Assembly: GCA_964605095.1 (NCBI GenBank) | Contig: CAZSBS010000075.1 | Coordinates: forward strand, 1-17,988 | DNA: 17,988 nt | Direction of reading: 5' to 3' | Source: JAUWQU01 sp964605095 | GTDB lineage: Bacteria > Planctomycetota > Phycisphaerae > SM23-33 | Part shown: one piece after another, positions 1 to 7,036 of the stretch | Layout of the letters: each line of letters begins with the position of its first letter | How positions within the stretch are numbered: position 1 is the first letter of the stretch | Position numbers and translations under genes: made by a program | The notes under the pieces: generated by a model | The model's database searches: none | What the model was told of the DNA's origin: nothing | Seen by the model: the letters and a program-made list of their open reading frames with translations, nothing else

Positions 1-1065
1 TCACACCTTCACAACGAACTTTTCGCCCTTTTTGAGGTCGCAGCAGAATGCCGCCAGCAGTTCGGCCGTCTTCTGGAGGTCGCGAAGGTCGATCATCTCG
101 ACGGTCGAGTGCATGTAGCGGTTGGGGATCGAGACGATGGCTGACGGCACGCCGCCGTTGGCGGTCCAGAATGCCTGGGCATCCGTGCCGCCGGTGGTGC
201 TGAAGGTCTCGACCTGGTAGTTGATCTTCTTCTTGTCGGCGACCTTGCGCAGGCGGCCGACGACGACAGGGTGGTTTTCCCGCCCGATGGCGACCGTCGG
301 CCCCTGGCCGAGCTTCACCTCGCCGTGCTGCTTGACGTCGATGCCCGGCGTGTCGGTGGCGTGGGTTACGTCCACTGCTATGCCGGCGTCGGGCTTGACG
401 TTGAAGACCTGCATCTTGGCGCCGTTGAGGCCCGTCTCTTCCTGGATGCTGCTGCCGGCGCAGACGCAGCAGTTGACGCCTTTTTCCTTGGCCAGGCGGA
501 GTGCCTCGATGGCTACCCACGTGCCGGCGCGGTTGTCGAAGGCGCGGGCGACGGCGATGTTCTCGTCGATCATCTCGAAGTCGTCCACGAACGTGATGGC
601 GTCGCCGACGGCGACTTTCTTCCTGGCGGCGTCGGCGTCGGAGGCCCCGATGTCGATGAACAATTCGTGGAACTTCAGCGGCTTGGGGTCCTTCTCCTTT
701 TCCGCCAGGTGAATGGCGGAGGCGCCCACCACGCCGCGGACGACGCCCTTGGCGGCGTGGATGTTGACGCGCTTGCCGCGGACGAGGTTCGGGTCCACCC
801 CGCCGATCCGCTGGACGTAAAGGAAGCCCTTTTCGTCGATGTACTTGACCATCATGCCGATCTCGTCGACGTGCCCCTCCAGCAGGATCCGCGGCGAGCC
901 CTTGGGGTTCAGCACCGCCACGGCGTTGCCGTAGCTGTCGGTGATAACCTCGTCGGCGATTTTGCGGGCGTAGTCGCACCATACTTTCTGCCCGGCCGCC
1001 TCGAAACCGCTCGGCGTCGGCGTGGTCAACAGTTGCTTGAGGAAGTCCAGCGATTGCTTACGCAT
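1..1065 (-). CDS. M42 family metallo-aminopeptidase (glutamyl aminopeptidase / FrvX-like)
   Basis: Cytoplasmic co-catalytic metallopeptidase, expected to remove N-terminal residues from peptides as a large oligomer (TET-type, family knowledge). Numbered from the upstream ATG at 1071, the five M42 landmarks are visible: His67 in LLEGHVDEIG, Asp179 in AFDNRAG, the Glu211-Glu212 pair in SIQEETGLNG, Asp234 in AVDVTHATD and His321 in RYMHSTVEM. The length of about 354 aa is normal for the family and the stop codon lies at the first bases of the window, so the gene is complete. I start it at 1065 and not at 1071: an AAAGGA Shine-Dalgarno at 1073-1078 is 7 nt from the 1065 ATG but only 1 nt from the 1071 ATG. 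It is divergent from the GH127-like gene. M42 members were once misannotated as cellulases (endoglucanase M); nothing here supports glucanase activity. Confidence 0.93.
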   Translation of the reverse strand: MRKQSLDFLKQLLTTPTPSGFEAAGQKVWCDYARKIADEVITDSYGNAVAVLNPKGSPRILLEGHVDEIGMMVKYIDEKGFLYVQRIGGVDPNLVRGKRVNIHAAKGVVRGVVGASAIHLAEKEKDPKPLKFHELFIDIGASDADAARKKVAVGDAITFVDDFEMIDENIAVARAFDNRAGTWVAIEALRLAKEKGVNCCVCAGSSIQEETGLNGAKMQVFNVKPDAGIAVDVTHATDTPGIDVKQHGEVKLGQGPTVAIGRENHPVVVGRLRKVADKKKINYQVETFSTTGGTDAQAFWTANGGVPSAIVSIPNRYMHSTVEMIDLRDLQKTAELLAAFCCDLKKGEKFVVKV

Positions 1066-1072
1066 TGTCATG

Positions 1073-1078
1073 TCCTTT
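1073..1078 (-). promoter_or_regulatory. Shine-Dalgarno that decides the M42 peptidase start
   Basis: AAAGGA on the minus strand. Spacing is 7 nt to the ATG at 1065 and 1 nt to the in-frame ATG at 1071, so 1065 is the likely initiation codon and the protein is two residues shorter than the longest reading frame. Confidence 0.6.
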
Positions 1079-1152
1079 CGAGTCTTGCCGGGTCTGGCCC
1101 GGGCATGTGGAATTCCATCGTTTGCTTGCGGCGTCTAATGAAGCTCGCGACA

Positions 1153-1181
1153 AAACTAGCCTATCTGGCCGCCGTTGGCAA
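1153..1181 (-). promoter_or_regulatory. Weak candidate sigma70 promoter for the M42 peptidase
   Basis: On the minus strand TTGCCA (1176-1181, 5 of 6 to consensus) is followed after 17 nt by TAGTTT (1153-1158, only 3 of 6). The position upstream of the start is suitable, but the -10 match is poor. Confidence 0.2.
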
Positions 1182-1243
1182 GGCCCTGGTGGGGGGGGCG
1201 ATGGGCCGGGAAGCCTATTCTGTCTGAGCGATACACGGACGCT

Positions 1244-1259
1244 CTGCCCGGACGGGCAG
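1244..1259. repeat. Small perfect inverted repeat
   Basis: CTGCCC and GGGCAG separated by GGAC form a 6-bp GC-rich stem with a 4-nt loop. No U-tract follows on either strand, so it is not a good terminator. It lies between two divergent genes and could be an operator half-site pair or chance in GC-rich DNA. Confidence 0.35.
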
Positions 1260-1352
1260 CAGGCGCCAGCGTGCAGGCCGTTCGGGCGACATCATGGCCC
1301 GGCAATGGCCCCGTGCTCCCTTGTCGGAGCAAGAGAGAGCCGGGGGGAGAGC

Positions 1353-1380
1353 TTGCTTGATGCTCAGGAATCGTGATAAA
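1353..1380 (+). promoter_or_regulatory. Weak candidate promoter for the GH127-like gene
   Basis: TTGCTT (1353-1358), 16-nt spacer, GATAAA (1375-1380, 4 of 6 to TATAAT). This would give a 5' leader of roughly 140 nt before the ATG at 1529. It is a plausible match and no more. Confidence 0.25.
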
Positions 1381-1528
1381 GTGAAGTCATGTTAAAGGCC
1401 CGCGGCGGTCGTGGGCTGGCGTTCATCCGACTCTACCCGGCTGGGATCGTTACTCAAAGGCTCCATGAGTCTTCAGTGCCACGATCCAACAGTGAGGATT
1501 TCAACACGCACACAGATTGGGGCTTGTT

Positions 1529-3607
1529 ATGAGTTATCAAAATATTTCAGTCGTGGGAACTATCTGTCTATTGGCCGCCGTGGCATGGGGCGCCGATGCC
1601 AAGGTGTCGGTGGTCGATCGCCCGAACACGGCGTTGCGCAACGATCATTACGTCGGCAACCGCGCGCCGCTTCAGCCAAGCTCGCTGATCAAGCTGCCAG
1701 TCGGCTCGATCGAGCCGACCGGCTGGCTGCGGAAAAACCTGCGTCTCCAGGCCGACGGCTTTCACGGCCACCTGACCGAGATCAGCGGGTTCCTGAAGAA
1801 AGCGGGCAACGCCTGGCTCAGCGTTTCAGGCGAGGGTAATCATGGGTGGGAGGAGGTGCCCTACTGGCTGAAGGGCTACAGCAACTGCGCCTACGTGCTG
1901 GGTGATGAGCGCATGATCGCCGAGTCCAAGTTATGGATCGAGGCGGTGTTTAAGAGCCAGCAAGAGGATGGCTGGTTTGGCCCGGACAAAGGCCGCGGCG
2001 GCGTCGCTACCCGTCTCAAGGGCCGCAGCGACCTCTGGCCGAACATGGTCATGTGCTTCTGCCTGCAGGACTACTACAGCTATACCGGCGATAAGCGTGT
2101 CATCGGCTTGATGACGCGGTATTTCAAGTATCTGCACGAGAAGGTTCCGGCGGACAAGCTGCTGAATGGGTTCTGGCCTGTGAGCCGCGGCGGCGATCTG
2201 CTTTTCAGCGTCTACTGGCTCTACAACATTACCGGCGATCCGTGGCTGATGGACCTGGCCAAGAAGGTCCACGCCGACACCGCACGCTGGGACAAGGAGA
2301 TTGCCAACTGGCACAACGTCAACATCGCCCAGGGCTTCGGCGAGCCGGGCACGTACTGGCTGCAATCCGACGACCCGAAAGACCTCCAGGCCGCGTATCG
2401 CAACTTCAACACGGTCCGCAAGCTTTACGGGCAGGTGCCCGGCGGGATGTTTGGCGCCGATGAGAACGCCAGGCCGGGGCACACCGGTCCGCGCCAGGCC
2501 ATCGAGACCTGCGGCATCGTCGAGCAGATGCTCTCCGACGAGACCCTGTTGACAATCAGCGGCGATTTGTTCTGGGCAGACCATTGTGAAAATGCCGCCC
2601 TCAATTCATTGCCCGCCGCCGTTTTGGCGGACATGAAGGCTCTGCGATACCTGACCGCCCCCGACCAGCCGCTCTCGGACGCCAAGTCCAAGAGCCCCGG
2701 TATCCAGAACAGCGGGCCGATGTTCCTGATGAGCCCGCACATGCACCGATGCTGCCAGCACAATTGGGGCCAGGGCTGGCCCTACTATGCCGAGCACCTC
2801 TGGCTGGCCTCGCCCGGCAATGGCCTGGCCGCCGTGATTTACGCCGCGTCAAAGGTCGCCGCCAAGGTAGGCCCGGGCGAAGGAACGAACGTTGCCATCA
2901 CCGAAGAGACGCAATACCCCTTCGATGAAACCGCCACCTTTACGGTCGATACGCCCGCTATGGTGCAATTCCCGCTGTACCTGCGAATTCCCGCCTGGTG
3001 CGAGGCCGCGTCGGTGGCAATCAACGGCAAGGCCGTGCCGGTCGAGAGCAAGCCCGGCAAATACCTGGTGATCGACCGGGCATGGTCCAACGGCGATAAA
3101 CTGACCCTCACGCTGCCGATGCAGATCCGCGTCAAGCGATGGGCCGGCAACCACGGCTTCGCCTCGGTCGACCGCGGACCGCTGACCTACTCGCTGAAAA
3201 TCGGCGAGAAGTACGTGCGCCAGGGCGGTACGGAGCAGTGGCCCAATTGGGAAATCTACCCCACCACGCCGTGGAACTATGGTCTCGTGTTCGACGATGC
3301 CAATCCCGCCGCGTCGTTCAAGCTGACCAGGCGAGACTACCCGCAATCCGACATGCCCTTCACCCACGAAGGCGTGCCGGTAATGCTGACCGCCAAGGCC
3401 AAGAGGATTCCCAACTGGAAGTTGGATGCCCACGGGCTCATCGGCCAGATGCAGGACAGCCCCGTGCTCAGCGATCAGCCGACCGAAACGGTCACGCTGA
3501 TTCCCATGGGCGCGGCTCGTCTGCGCATCAGTGCCCTGCCGGTCATCGGGACCGGTCCTAATGCCCGCGAATGGTCAGCGCCGCCGCCGGACACGGCCGG
3601 GAAGTAG
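1529..3607 (+). CDS. Secreted GH127-like glycosidase (beta-L-arabinofuranosidase family, former DUF1680)
   Basis: Predicted exported retaining glycosidase that removes terminal beta-L-arabinofuranose or a related sugar from plant-type glycans. Numbered from this ATG, residues 1-24 form a signal peptide (hydrophobic ISVVGTICLLAAVAWG, cleavage near ADA). An alpha/alpha barrel region follows, with WEEVPYWLKGY near 107-117. The family's zinc-thiolate centre is visible as Glu326 and Cys328 in AIETCG plus Cys408-Cys409 in HMHRCCQHNWGQG. In the Bifidobacterium enzyme HypBA1 the equivalent Glu, Cys and Cys-Cys bind zinc and the first Cys of the pair is the nucleophile. Beta-sandwich segments such as LRIPAWCEAASVAINGK follow. 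The length, 692 aa, is in the normal range. A TTG codon at 1517 in the same frame would add MGLV; I prefer the ATG because it gives a normal signal peptide. The exact sugar specificity cannot be read from the sequence. Confidence 0.85.
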   Translation: MSYQNISVVGTICLLAAVAWGADAKVSVVDRPNTALRNDHYVGNRAPLQPSSLIKLPVGSIEPTGWLRKNLRLQADGFHGHLTEISGFLKKAGNAWLSVSGEGNHGWEEVPYWLKGYSNCAYVLGDERMIAESKLWIEAVFKSQQEDGWFGPDKGRGGVATRLKGRSDLWPNMVMCFCLQDYYSYTGDKRVIGLMTRYFKYLHEKVPADKLLNGFWPVSRGGDLLFSVYWLYNITGDPWLMDLAKKVHADTARWDKEIANWHNVNIAQGFGEPGTYWLQSDDPKDLQAAYRNFNTVRKLYGQVPGGMFGADENARPGHTGPRQAIETCGIVEQMLSDETLLTISGDLFWADHCENAALNSLPAAVLADMKALRYLTAPDQPLSDAKSKSPGIQNSGPMFLMSPHMHRCCQHNWGQGWPYYAEHLWLASPGNGLAAVIYAASKVAAKVGPGEGTNVAITEETQYPFDETATFTVDTPAMVQFPLYLRIPAWCEAASVAINGKAVPVESKPGKYLVIDRAWSNGDKLTLTLPMQIRVKRWAGNHGFASVDRGPLTYSLKIGEKYVRQGGTEQWPNWEIYPTTPWNYGLVFDDANPAASFKLTRRDYPQSDMPFTHEGVPVMLTAKAKRIPNWKLDAHGLIGQMQDSPVLSDQPTETVTLIPMGAARLRISALPVIGTGPNAREWSAPPPDTAGK

Positions 3608-3753
3608 CACGGGATGAATGTCGGTCGAGGTGTGGTCGGTTGTGAGTTGGGCATCGGGCACTTATCGCCATGCGCCAAGCTCTTCACCGGGATTCCCGCA
3701 TCCCCCGGGGCTGCGTGGTTGGCTGCCGGGAAGCCGCGCAAGGGAATCGTTTC

Positions 3754-3783
3754 TCGACATAAGCGGTGGTTGGTTCGTACACT
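3754..3783 (+). promoter_or_regulatory. Candidate promoter for nadB
   Basis: TCGACA (3754-3759, 5 of 6 to TTGACA), 18-nt spacer, TACACT (3778-3783, 4 of 6 to TATAAT). Transcription from it would begin about 3 nt before the nadB ATG at 3793, giving an almost leaderless mRNA. That agrees with the absence of a good Shine-Dalgarno there (only GAAGAG close to the start). Confidence 0.3.
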
Positions 3784-3792
3784 GAAGAGCTT

Positions 3793-5439
3793 ATGAACGG
3801 TCCGTACTTGAAACGGCGTTACCTCGTCGGCTTCGACAGCCGCAGGCTTGGGCACATATTCACCGACGTTCTTGTGCTCGGCAGCGGCGTGGCGGGCCTG
3901 CGCGCGGCCCTGGAGGCTGCGCAGTTTGGCGAGGTCGTCCTGGCGACCAAGGCCGGCGTTGAGGACTCCAACTCGTACTTCGCCCAGGGCGGCCTGGCGG
4001 CGGTGATGGACCCCGATGATTCGGTGGACAGCCACATCGCCGACACACTGGCGACCGGGGCGGGGCTAAGCGACGAGAACGTCGTCCGGCACGTCATTTC
4101 CGAGGCCCCGCGGCACATTCGCGAGATGGCCCAGTGGGGCGTGGGGTTCGACACCTCGGGCGGGCGGCTGAGCCTCGGGCGCGAGGGCGGGCACAGTTGT
4201 TCGCGGATCGTACACGCCAATGGCGATTCCACCGGGCGGGCGCTTGTGGAGGTCCTCGCCGAGCGCTGCCGGCAGTCCGAGCGGATCAAGACATTCAACC
4301 ACTGCTTCGTGATAGACCTGGTAACCGACCCGGTCGCGGGAGGCCCGGGCAGCCGGTGCATCGGCGTGCTGACGTTCCATCCGCGATACGGATACCAGCT
4401 CATTCTTGCCCGCAGGACGATCCTTGCCGCCGGCGGGGCGGGCATGCTGTGGCGCGAGACGACCAACCCGCACGTGACTACCGGCGACTCGCTGGCGATG
4501 TGCTTCCGCGCGGGGGCCATGCTGGCCGACCTGGAAATGATGCAGTTCCACCCGACGACGCTCTACGTCGCCGGCGCGACGCGAAGCCTGATATCCGAGG
4601 CAGTGCGCGGCGAGGGCGGAAAGCTCGTCGACCGCGACGGCTGCCGCTTCATGCCGGACTACCACCCGATGGCTGAACTTGCCCCGCGCGACGTGGTCAG
4701 CCGGGCGATACTCGCGCACATGGTCAAGACCAACAGCACGCACGTCTTTCTGGACGTGCGGCACATCGGCGCGGAGGCTTTCGCGGCCCGTTTTCCGGAC
4801 ATTGACCGCTGCTGCCGGGCATTCGGCATCGACCCCGGCACGGACCTGCTTCCGGTTCACCCGGCCGCCCATTACCACATCGGCGGGGCATCGGTTGACC
4901 TCGACGGGCGGACGAGCCTTGAGGGCCTGCTGGCCTGCGGCGAGGGCGCCTGCACCTTGCTGCACGGCGCCAATCGTCTGGCCTCTAACAGCCTTATCGA
5001 GGCCCTGGTCTTCGGCCAGAGCTGCGGCGAGTTGGCGGGGCGGGAGGCGGCCCAGAGCCCGGTGCCTGAGGCCGCGCCGAGGATCGAGTGGCACAACCCG
5101 CCCAGCGAGCGGACCGAGCTGGACCTGGCCGATATCCGCAACTCGCTGCGCTCGGTCATGTGGCGGAACGTCGGCATCGCGCGGCGCGGCGAGAGGCTCG
5201 CCGAGACGATCGACATCGTCGCGTTCTGGGGCCGGTACATGCTCGACAAGGAGTTCAACGACCCCACCGGCTGGGAGGTGCAGAACATGCTCACCGCCGC
5301 CTACGGCATCAGCGAGTGCGCCCTGAGCCGCACGGAGACGCGAGGCGTGCATTACAGAGAGGACTTCCCGCAACTCGATGACAACTGGCGCCGCCATCAG
5401 TTTGTCCGCCGGACGGAGCACCAACTCGTCGTGAAGTAG
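3793..5439 (+). CDS. nadB: L-aspartate oxidase
   Basis: FAD enzyme that oxidises L-aspartate to iminoaspartate, the first step of de novo NAD synthesis, normally paired with quinolinate synthase NadA. Seen: N-terminal dinucleotide fold VLGSGVAGLRAA (residues 28-39), SYFAQGGLAA (61-70), EGGHSCSRIVHANGDSTGRA (131-150), QFHPT with His253, ELAPRDVVSRAI with Arg299, HPAAHYHIGG with His360, and HGANRLASNSLIEALVFG with Arg395. These four residues sit at a constant offset of nine from E. coli NadB His244, Arg290, His351 and Arg386, which argues against a succinate dehydrogenase or fumarate reductase flavoprotein. It has 548 aa from the ATG at 3793; a GTG at 3766 would add nine residues, but family members usually begin close to KRRYLVGFDSRR. 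No nadA or nadC is adjacent. Confidence 0.95.
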   Translation: MNGPYLKRRYLVGFDSRRLGHIFTDVLVLGSGVAGLRAALEAAQFGEVVLATKAGVEDSNSYFAQGGLAAVMDPDDSVDSHIADTLATGAGLSDENVVRHVISEAPRHIREMAQWGVGFDTSGGRLSLGREGGHSCSRIVHANGDSTGRALVEVLAERCRQSERIKTFNHCFVIDLVTDPVAGGPGSRCIGVLTFHPRYGYQLILARRTILAAGGAGMLWRETTNPHVTTGDSLAMCFRAGAMLADLEMMQFHPTTLYVAGATRSLISEAVRGEGGKLVDRDGCRFMPDYHPMAELAPRDVVSRAILAHMVKTNSTHVFLDVRHIGAEAFAARFPDIDRCCRAFGIDPGTDLLPVHPAAHYHIGGASVDLDGRTSLEGLLACGEGACTLLHGANRLASNSLIEALVFGQSCGELAGREAAQSPVPEAAPRIEWHNPPSERTELDLADIRNSLRSVMWRNVGIARRGERLAETIDIVAFWGRYMLDKEFNDPTGWEVQNMLTAAYGISECALSRTETRGVHYREDFPQLDDNWRRHQFVRRTEHQLVVK

Positions 5440-5449
5440 GGGACGGGAA

Positions 5450-5526
5450 AAGACAGTAAGAAGTAGGTAGTAAGAAGTAAGAAGCAGAAGCAAAAGAAGA
5501 AGAAGAAGAAGAAGTAACAAAAGAAG
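5450..5526 (+). repeat. Purine-rich simple repeat ending in (AAG)7
   Basis: Between nadB and the UroD-like gene there is an almost pure A/G tract made of AGTAAGAAGT-like words, ending in seven uninterrupted AAG units at 5494-5514. It resembles the GAAGAAG arms of the palindromic elements further right in the window, but here there is no matching CTTCTTC arm. Confidence 0.75.
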
Positions 5527-5548
5527 CCCAGGGATAGCAATCCCTGGG
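5527..5548. repeat. Perfect 9-bp hairpin upstream of the UroD-like gene
   Basis: CCCAGGGAT and ATCCCTGGG flank the loop AGCA. No U-tract follows on the plus strand, so it is not a typical terminator of nadB; 16 nt separate it from the AAGGAG ribosome-binding site at 5565-5570. On the minus strand it is followed by a CTTCTTTTG pyrimidine tract, but no minus-strand gene ends here. It may be a dispersed hairpin repeat or a 5'-leader structure of the next gene. Confidence 0.6.
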
Positions 5549-5578
5549 AGCAGTCATCGAGGAAAAGGAGACGCACGG

Positions 5579-6855
5579 ATGCCCGTAACGCCGATCAGGC
5601 CTAAGTGGAAGTCGGCCATGACCGACCGCGAGCGGTTCAACAACCAGATGCACTACAAGAGCGTTGACCGCTGCTTTAACATGGAGTTCGGATACTGGCA
5701 GGAGAACTTCACGGCCTGGCCGATGTTCGCGGAGAACGGCATCCGCAACAACTCCGAGGCGGATGAGTTTTTCAACTTCGACCGCATCGCCAACTGGGGC
5801 GGCAGGGTGTGGATGTACCCGGCTTTCACCGAGGAGGTGATCTCCGAGACCGACACGCACAAGGTCATCCGCAACAACAACGGCCTGCTGGCTGAGATGC
5901 CCAAGGACGGTCATTCCACCATCCCGCACTATCTCAAGAGTTCCATCGAGACGCCGGAGGACTGGCGGCGAATCAAGGCTGAGCGGTTTCGCGTCGACGA
6001 CCCGGCCAGAAAGGTCGACGTCGAGGCGCTCAAGCAACGCCACCCGAGCAGCCGCGACTACCCGCTGGGCGTTTTCTGCGGCTCGATGATCGGGACAATA
6101 CGCGACACGCTCACCTTCGAGGGCCTCTGCTACGCATGTTACGACTATCCGGAGATGGTCGAGGACATGGTCGAGACGGCCTGCCGGCTGACAGAGAACG
6201 TGCTGGACCAGGTGCTGGGCAAGGTGGACTTCGACTACGCCAGCGGGTGGGAGGACATCTGCTTCAAGAACGGGCCGATAGTTTCCGTGCCGTTCTTCCG
6301 CGACGTGGTCACGCCCCGCTACAGGCGCATCGGCGACAGGCTCAGGGACAACGGCATCGACATCTGGTACACCGATTGCGACGGCGACGTTCGCCCGGTC
6401 CTGCCGCTTATGATGCAAGGCGGCATCAACTGCCTGTTCCCGTTCGAGGTGAACGGCTGCGCCCATCCGGGGGAGTTGCTGGCCGAGTACGGCAAGGACC
6501 TTCGCATAATGGGCGGCGTGGACAAGATCGCCCTCGGCAAGGGCCCGGCCGAGATCCGAAAGTACATGGACACCCTGGCGCCGCTGGTTGCCCGCGGCGG
6601 CTACATCCCATTCTGCGACCACCGCTGCCCGCCGAACGTCAAGCAGGAAGACTACCTCTACTACCTCGANNNNNNNNNNNNNNNNNNNNNNNNNNNNNNN
6701 NNNNNNNNNNNNNNNNNNNNNNNNNNNNNNNNNNNNNNNNNNNNNNNNNNNNNNNNNNNNNNNNNNNNNGCGACCACCGCTGCCCGCCGAACGTCAAGCA
6801 GGAAGACTACCTCTACTACCTCGATCTCAAGGAGCGGATGTTCGGCATGAAGTAG
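5579..6855 (+). CDS. UroD-family protein (corrinoid methyltransferase-like), interrupted by an assembly gap
   Basis: Member of the uroporphyrinogen decarboxylase superfamily, which includes HemE and the MtaA/CmuA-type methyltransferases. Role unknown; the context does not suggest haem synthesis. AAGGAG at 5565-5570 is 8 nt before the ATG. A block of 100 N (6670-6769) interrupts the frame, and the 55 bases on its two sides are identical (6615-6669 and 6770-6824). Collapsing the duplicate by joining 6669 to 6825 leaves one uninterrupted frame of 373 aa ending in LKERMFGMK. Visible in it: an N-terminal TDRERFNNQMHYK segment, DYASGWEDICFKNGP near 219-233, IDIWYTDCDGD at 260-270, VNGCAHPGEL near 291-300, MGGVDKIALGKGP near 311-323 and IPFCDHRCPPN at 343-353. 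The TDCDG segment sits where MtaA-type enzymes carry the zinc motif His-X-Cys, so His is replaced while Cys267 is kept. Cys346 or Cys350 could be the second thiolate ligand. Confidence 0.8.
6670..6769. other. Artificial scaffold gap of exactly 100 N
   Basis: The run has exactly 100 N and is bracketed by two identical 55-bp stretches. This is the signature of contigs that share a k-mer overlap but were joined by a fixed-size gap. The true sequence probably has one 55-bp copy and no gap, because that join restores the reading frame to a normal C-terminus. Confidence 0.9.
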
Positions 6856-6880
6856 CGGCGGGCGTGTGCGCTTGCGTTTG

Positions 6881-7028
6881 GCAGGGATGCAAGAGATGAA
6901 GAAGAAGCGAAGAGGTTAGCAAAGATGAACGCAGATAAACGCAGATAAGAAACATAATATCTCTTTTTATCTCTTTTTATCTGCGTTCATCTGTGGCTGA
7001 TCTTCTTCTTTATTCCCTGCATCCCTGC
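6881..7028. repeat. Nested palindrome between convergent genes (element A), terminator-like
   Basis: Three nested pairs of arms: an outer perfect 11-bp pair (6881-6891 with 7018-7028, GCAGGGATGCA), a middle 9-bp purine/pyrimidine pair (6899-6907 AAGAAGAAG with 7002-7010), and an inner perfect 17-bp pair (6923-6939 with 6976-6992, AGATGAACGCAGATAAA). Inside are a second ACGCAGATAA unit and two copies of CTCTTTTTAT. It fills the space between the 3' ends of the UroD-like and Gfo/Idh genes, so a bidirectional terminator or 3'-end stabiliser is the natural guess. The nested arms are more elaborate than an ordinary terminator. Confidence 0.8.
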
Positions 7029-7036
7029 TGAAACCG

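Larger units (their letters stand above)
1066..1528. other. Divergent intergenic region between the M42 peptidase and the GH127-like gene
   Basis: 463 bp without a convincing gene; open frames crossing it have no family resemblance. It must hold promoters for both flanking genes. Weak candidates are TTGCCA-17-TAGTTT on the minus strand (1153-1181) and TTGCTT-16-GATAAA on the plus strand (1353-1380). It also contains a run of eight G near 1191-1198 and a perfect 6-bp inverted repeat, CTGCCC/GGGCAG, at 1244-1259. None of the GATTACATGG-type palindromes found elsewhere in the window occurs here. Confidence 0.7.

Noticed and set aside
1065..1376. Small plus-strand open frames in the first intergenic region
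   Set aside because: Composition is low-complexity Gly/Arg/Pro, with no ribosome-binding site or family resemblance; they partly overlap the M42 start region.
3608..3792. Terminator or riboswitch between the GH127-like gene and nadB
   Set aside because: Only short GC-rich inverted repeats without a U-tract are present, and no known riboswitch consensus was recognised.
4066..5520. Long open frame antisense to nadB
   Set aside because: nadB is certain from its motifs and length. The antisense frame follows from GC-rich codon use and starts in the translated repeat as a run of leucines.
5309..6622. Long open frame antisense to the UroD-like gene
   Set aside because: It is a shadow of a gene with clear motifs on the other strand; there is no ribosome-binding site and no recognisable domain.
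6615..6824. A genuine 55-bp tandem duplication inside the UroD-like gene
   Set aside because: The copies flank exactly 100 N and collapsing them restores a normal frame, so an assembly artefact is much more likely.
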